From assembly GCA_019400425.1 (NCBI GenBank), contig JAFREE010000053.1, positions 1 to 64,000 on the forward strand: 64,000 nt of DNA, read 5' to 3'. The number at the start of each line of letters is the position of its first letter. The first letter of the stretch is position 1. A program made the position numbers and the translations under genes. Below the pieces are notes generated by a model. It was not told the origin of the DNA and searched no databases. It saw nothing but the letters and a program-made list of their open reading frames with translations. This document shows, in pieces, positions 59,728-64,000 of this stretch. This stretch comes from Hymenochaete sp. R1 (taxonomy: Eukaryota > Basidiomycota > Agaricomycetes > Hymenochaetales > Hymenochaetaceae).

Positions 59728-60778
59728 GGTTGGACTTGATGCTGTTAGTTGCTATTTGCTCTCTTGTTTGTACACTCTATGCTTTCTATAATAGCTATAG
59801 ATCTGACGAACCTGATATTGTTGTGCAAGCTTTATCGGAATGCTTCGTTATCTTAGTGATTCCTGTGTCGTGTGATTCATTATGATGTTTAAAAAGACTG
59901 ACTCGTTTGGTGGGTAGACTCGAAGTCTGTTCTTGACTCCATTCATGAATCTTAAAGAACTGCTTGTACACGCGCAAGCGACACATTTAGATTTCCTTTG
60001 CATAGTGTACGAATGCTCACGGCGCTTTAGAAGCTTGTGCTTCTCCTCAAGCAACAAACAGTCTGTACCCGAAAGTTTCTCGTGGCAGATACCCTCGTCT
60101 GTGAGTTTATCGACAGAAAAAAAGCCCCTCCCTCCTTCCAAAATATTCCTTCATATCTCAGGCTTGATGCTCGTTGAACCCACCGACCCCGAGATACTTT
60201 GCGAAACATTCGTGAAGCTTTCGTCGCGTTCCTCCGCAATACAATGGGGCCTCGGTATCAGCAGACAAAGCTGGTCCGGAATGAATTTAAACTGGGTGTA
60301 GTTCTAGGCTCTCGTAGTACAACTTACGAGTCGAAGGAATGATGCTGGTTTAGGCCGACGAGGAGGGCCTTCAGGAATTCGGATGTACCTGTGATTCCAC
60401 AAGTCGGTTTGAGCTTGGGTGCTCTCCCCCAGAAAAGCTATTTATAATTCAAGCACCTTCCTTTTACAAGACAAATTTAGTCTAATAGGCTCGGGCAATC
60501 CTATTTGATGTCGACTAGTTAGTAAGCCATTGTTAGTGTTTCGACGAGCCTACGAACCCCGCATGCCCAGTGCTGTACTTTTCAGAGGAAAAAGTATGCG
60601 AACCATAAGGAAGTTCTGCCTGGAAATCTGGACGAACATTTGCCGGGCGCTTGTATGTACGCTCACACTTTCAATCGACTTGAGTTTTGTCTCTTTATTC
60701 CTATTCAACATAAATCATTCTAGCAATGTACAAAAAAATTCCGAGGAACATAATTTTATGTGCGACTAAAGCCTCACC
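59728..60778. other. Intergenic stretch with a possible gene remnant
   Basis: About 1 kb. On the minus strand near 60395-60325 the frame reads TCGITGTSEFLKALLVGLNQ, and near 60302-60165 another frame reads FKFIPDQLCLLIPRPHCIAE up to a stop. The two do not join in phase through the only short GT-AG gap between them, so they look like pieces of a decayed gene. The family is not recognised. A TATAAATA-like element occurs upstream of them near 60440 on the plus strand. Confidence 0.35.

Positions 60779-64000
<3,222 letters not shown>

Overview
The window looks like nuclear DNA of an Agaricomycete (mushroom-forming basidiomycete). The reasons are densely packed genes split by roughly 50-70 nt GT-AG introns, two FunK1-type fungal kinases, a DUF6534 membrane protein, a TKL kinase of the expanded basidiomycete type, and a CTAA-like branch-point style in several introns. 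All exon joins were made by eye from reading-frame continuity, splice dinucleotides and family knowledge. No alignment, gene predictor or RNA evidence was available.

Layout, left to right. 1-1618 (minus): a FunK1 kinase running off the left edge, with one in-frame TAG. 2310-3118: a degenerate open frame and an apyrase relic. 3720-5774 (minus): a DHA-type MFS drug transporter. 5775-9595: a long gene-poor stretch. 9596-11788 (plus): a monocarboxylate-type MFS transporter. 13863-16028 (minus): a DUF6534 seven-helix-type protein. 18632-23145 (minus): the most striking gene, a protein of about 1,250 residues with a predicted helical-bundle N-terminal domain, a TKL kinase domain and a long conserved C-terminal domain, resembling MLKL in layout. 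23790-24639 (minus): a glutathione transferase. 25327-26021 (plus): a basic/coiled-coil orphan. 26325-29099 (minus): acetoacetyl-CoA synthetase with an in-frame TAG. 29584-30055 (minus): a small orphan. 30854-33676 (minus): a second, intact FunK1 kinase. 35675-37123 (minus): an intronless nuclear-looking orphan. 39464-40554 (plus): a multi-pass membrane protein. 41043-41462 (minus) and 42065-42716 (plus): a divergent pair, a small orphan and a PD-(D/E)XK-like protein. 42927-45436 (minus): sulfite oxidase. 46223-47835 (minus): a mitochondrial CDF metal transporter. 48412-49101 (minus): a dual-specificity-phosphatase-like protein without the catalytic arginine. 50395-53782 (minus): a Ser/Thr-rich single-pass membrane protein. 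56326-56806 (plus): COX17. 57396-57935 (minus): a decaying gene. 58390-59727 (plus): SF3B4. 60779-64000 (minus): an ABCC transporter running off the right edge.

The genes do not form one pathway or a recognisable biosynthetic cluster. They are a mix of housekeeping genes (SF3B4, COX17, sulfite oxidase, CDF transporter), transporters and detoxification genes (two MFS, ABCC, GST), and lineage-expanded signalling genes (two FunK1, one TKL). A recurring theme is gene decay: an apyrase fragment, a frameshifted small gene, and two otherwise intact genes each with a single in-frame stop. In the acetoacetyl-CoA synthetase that stop falls where the family usually has tryptophan. No tRNA, rRNA, CRISPR array or intact transposon was recognised.
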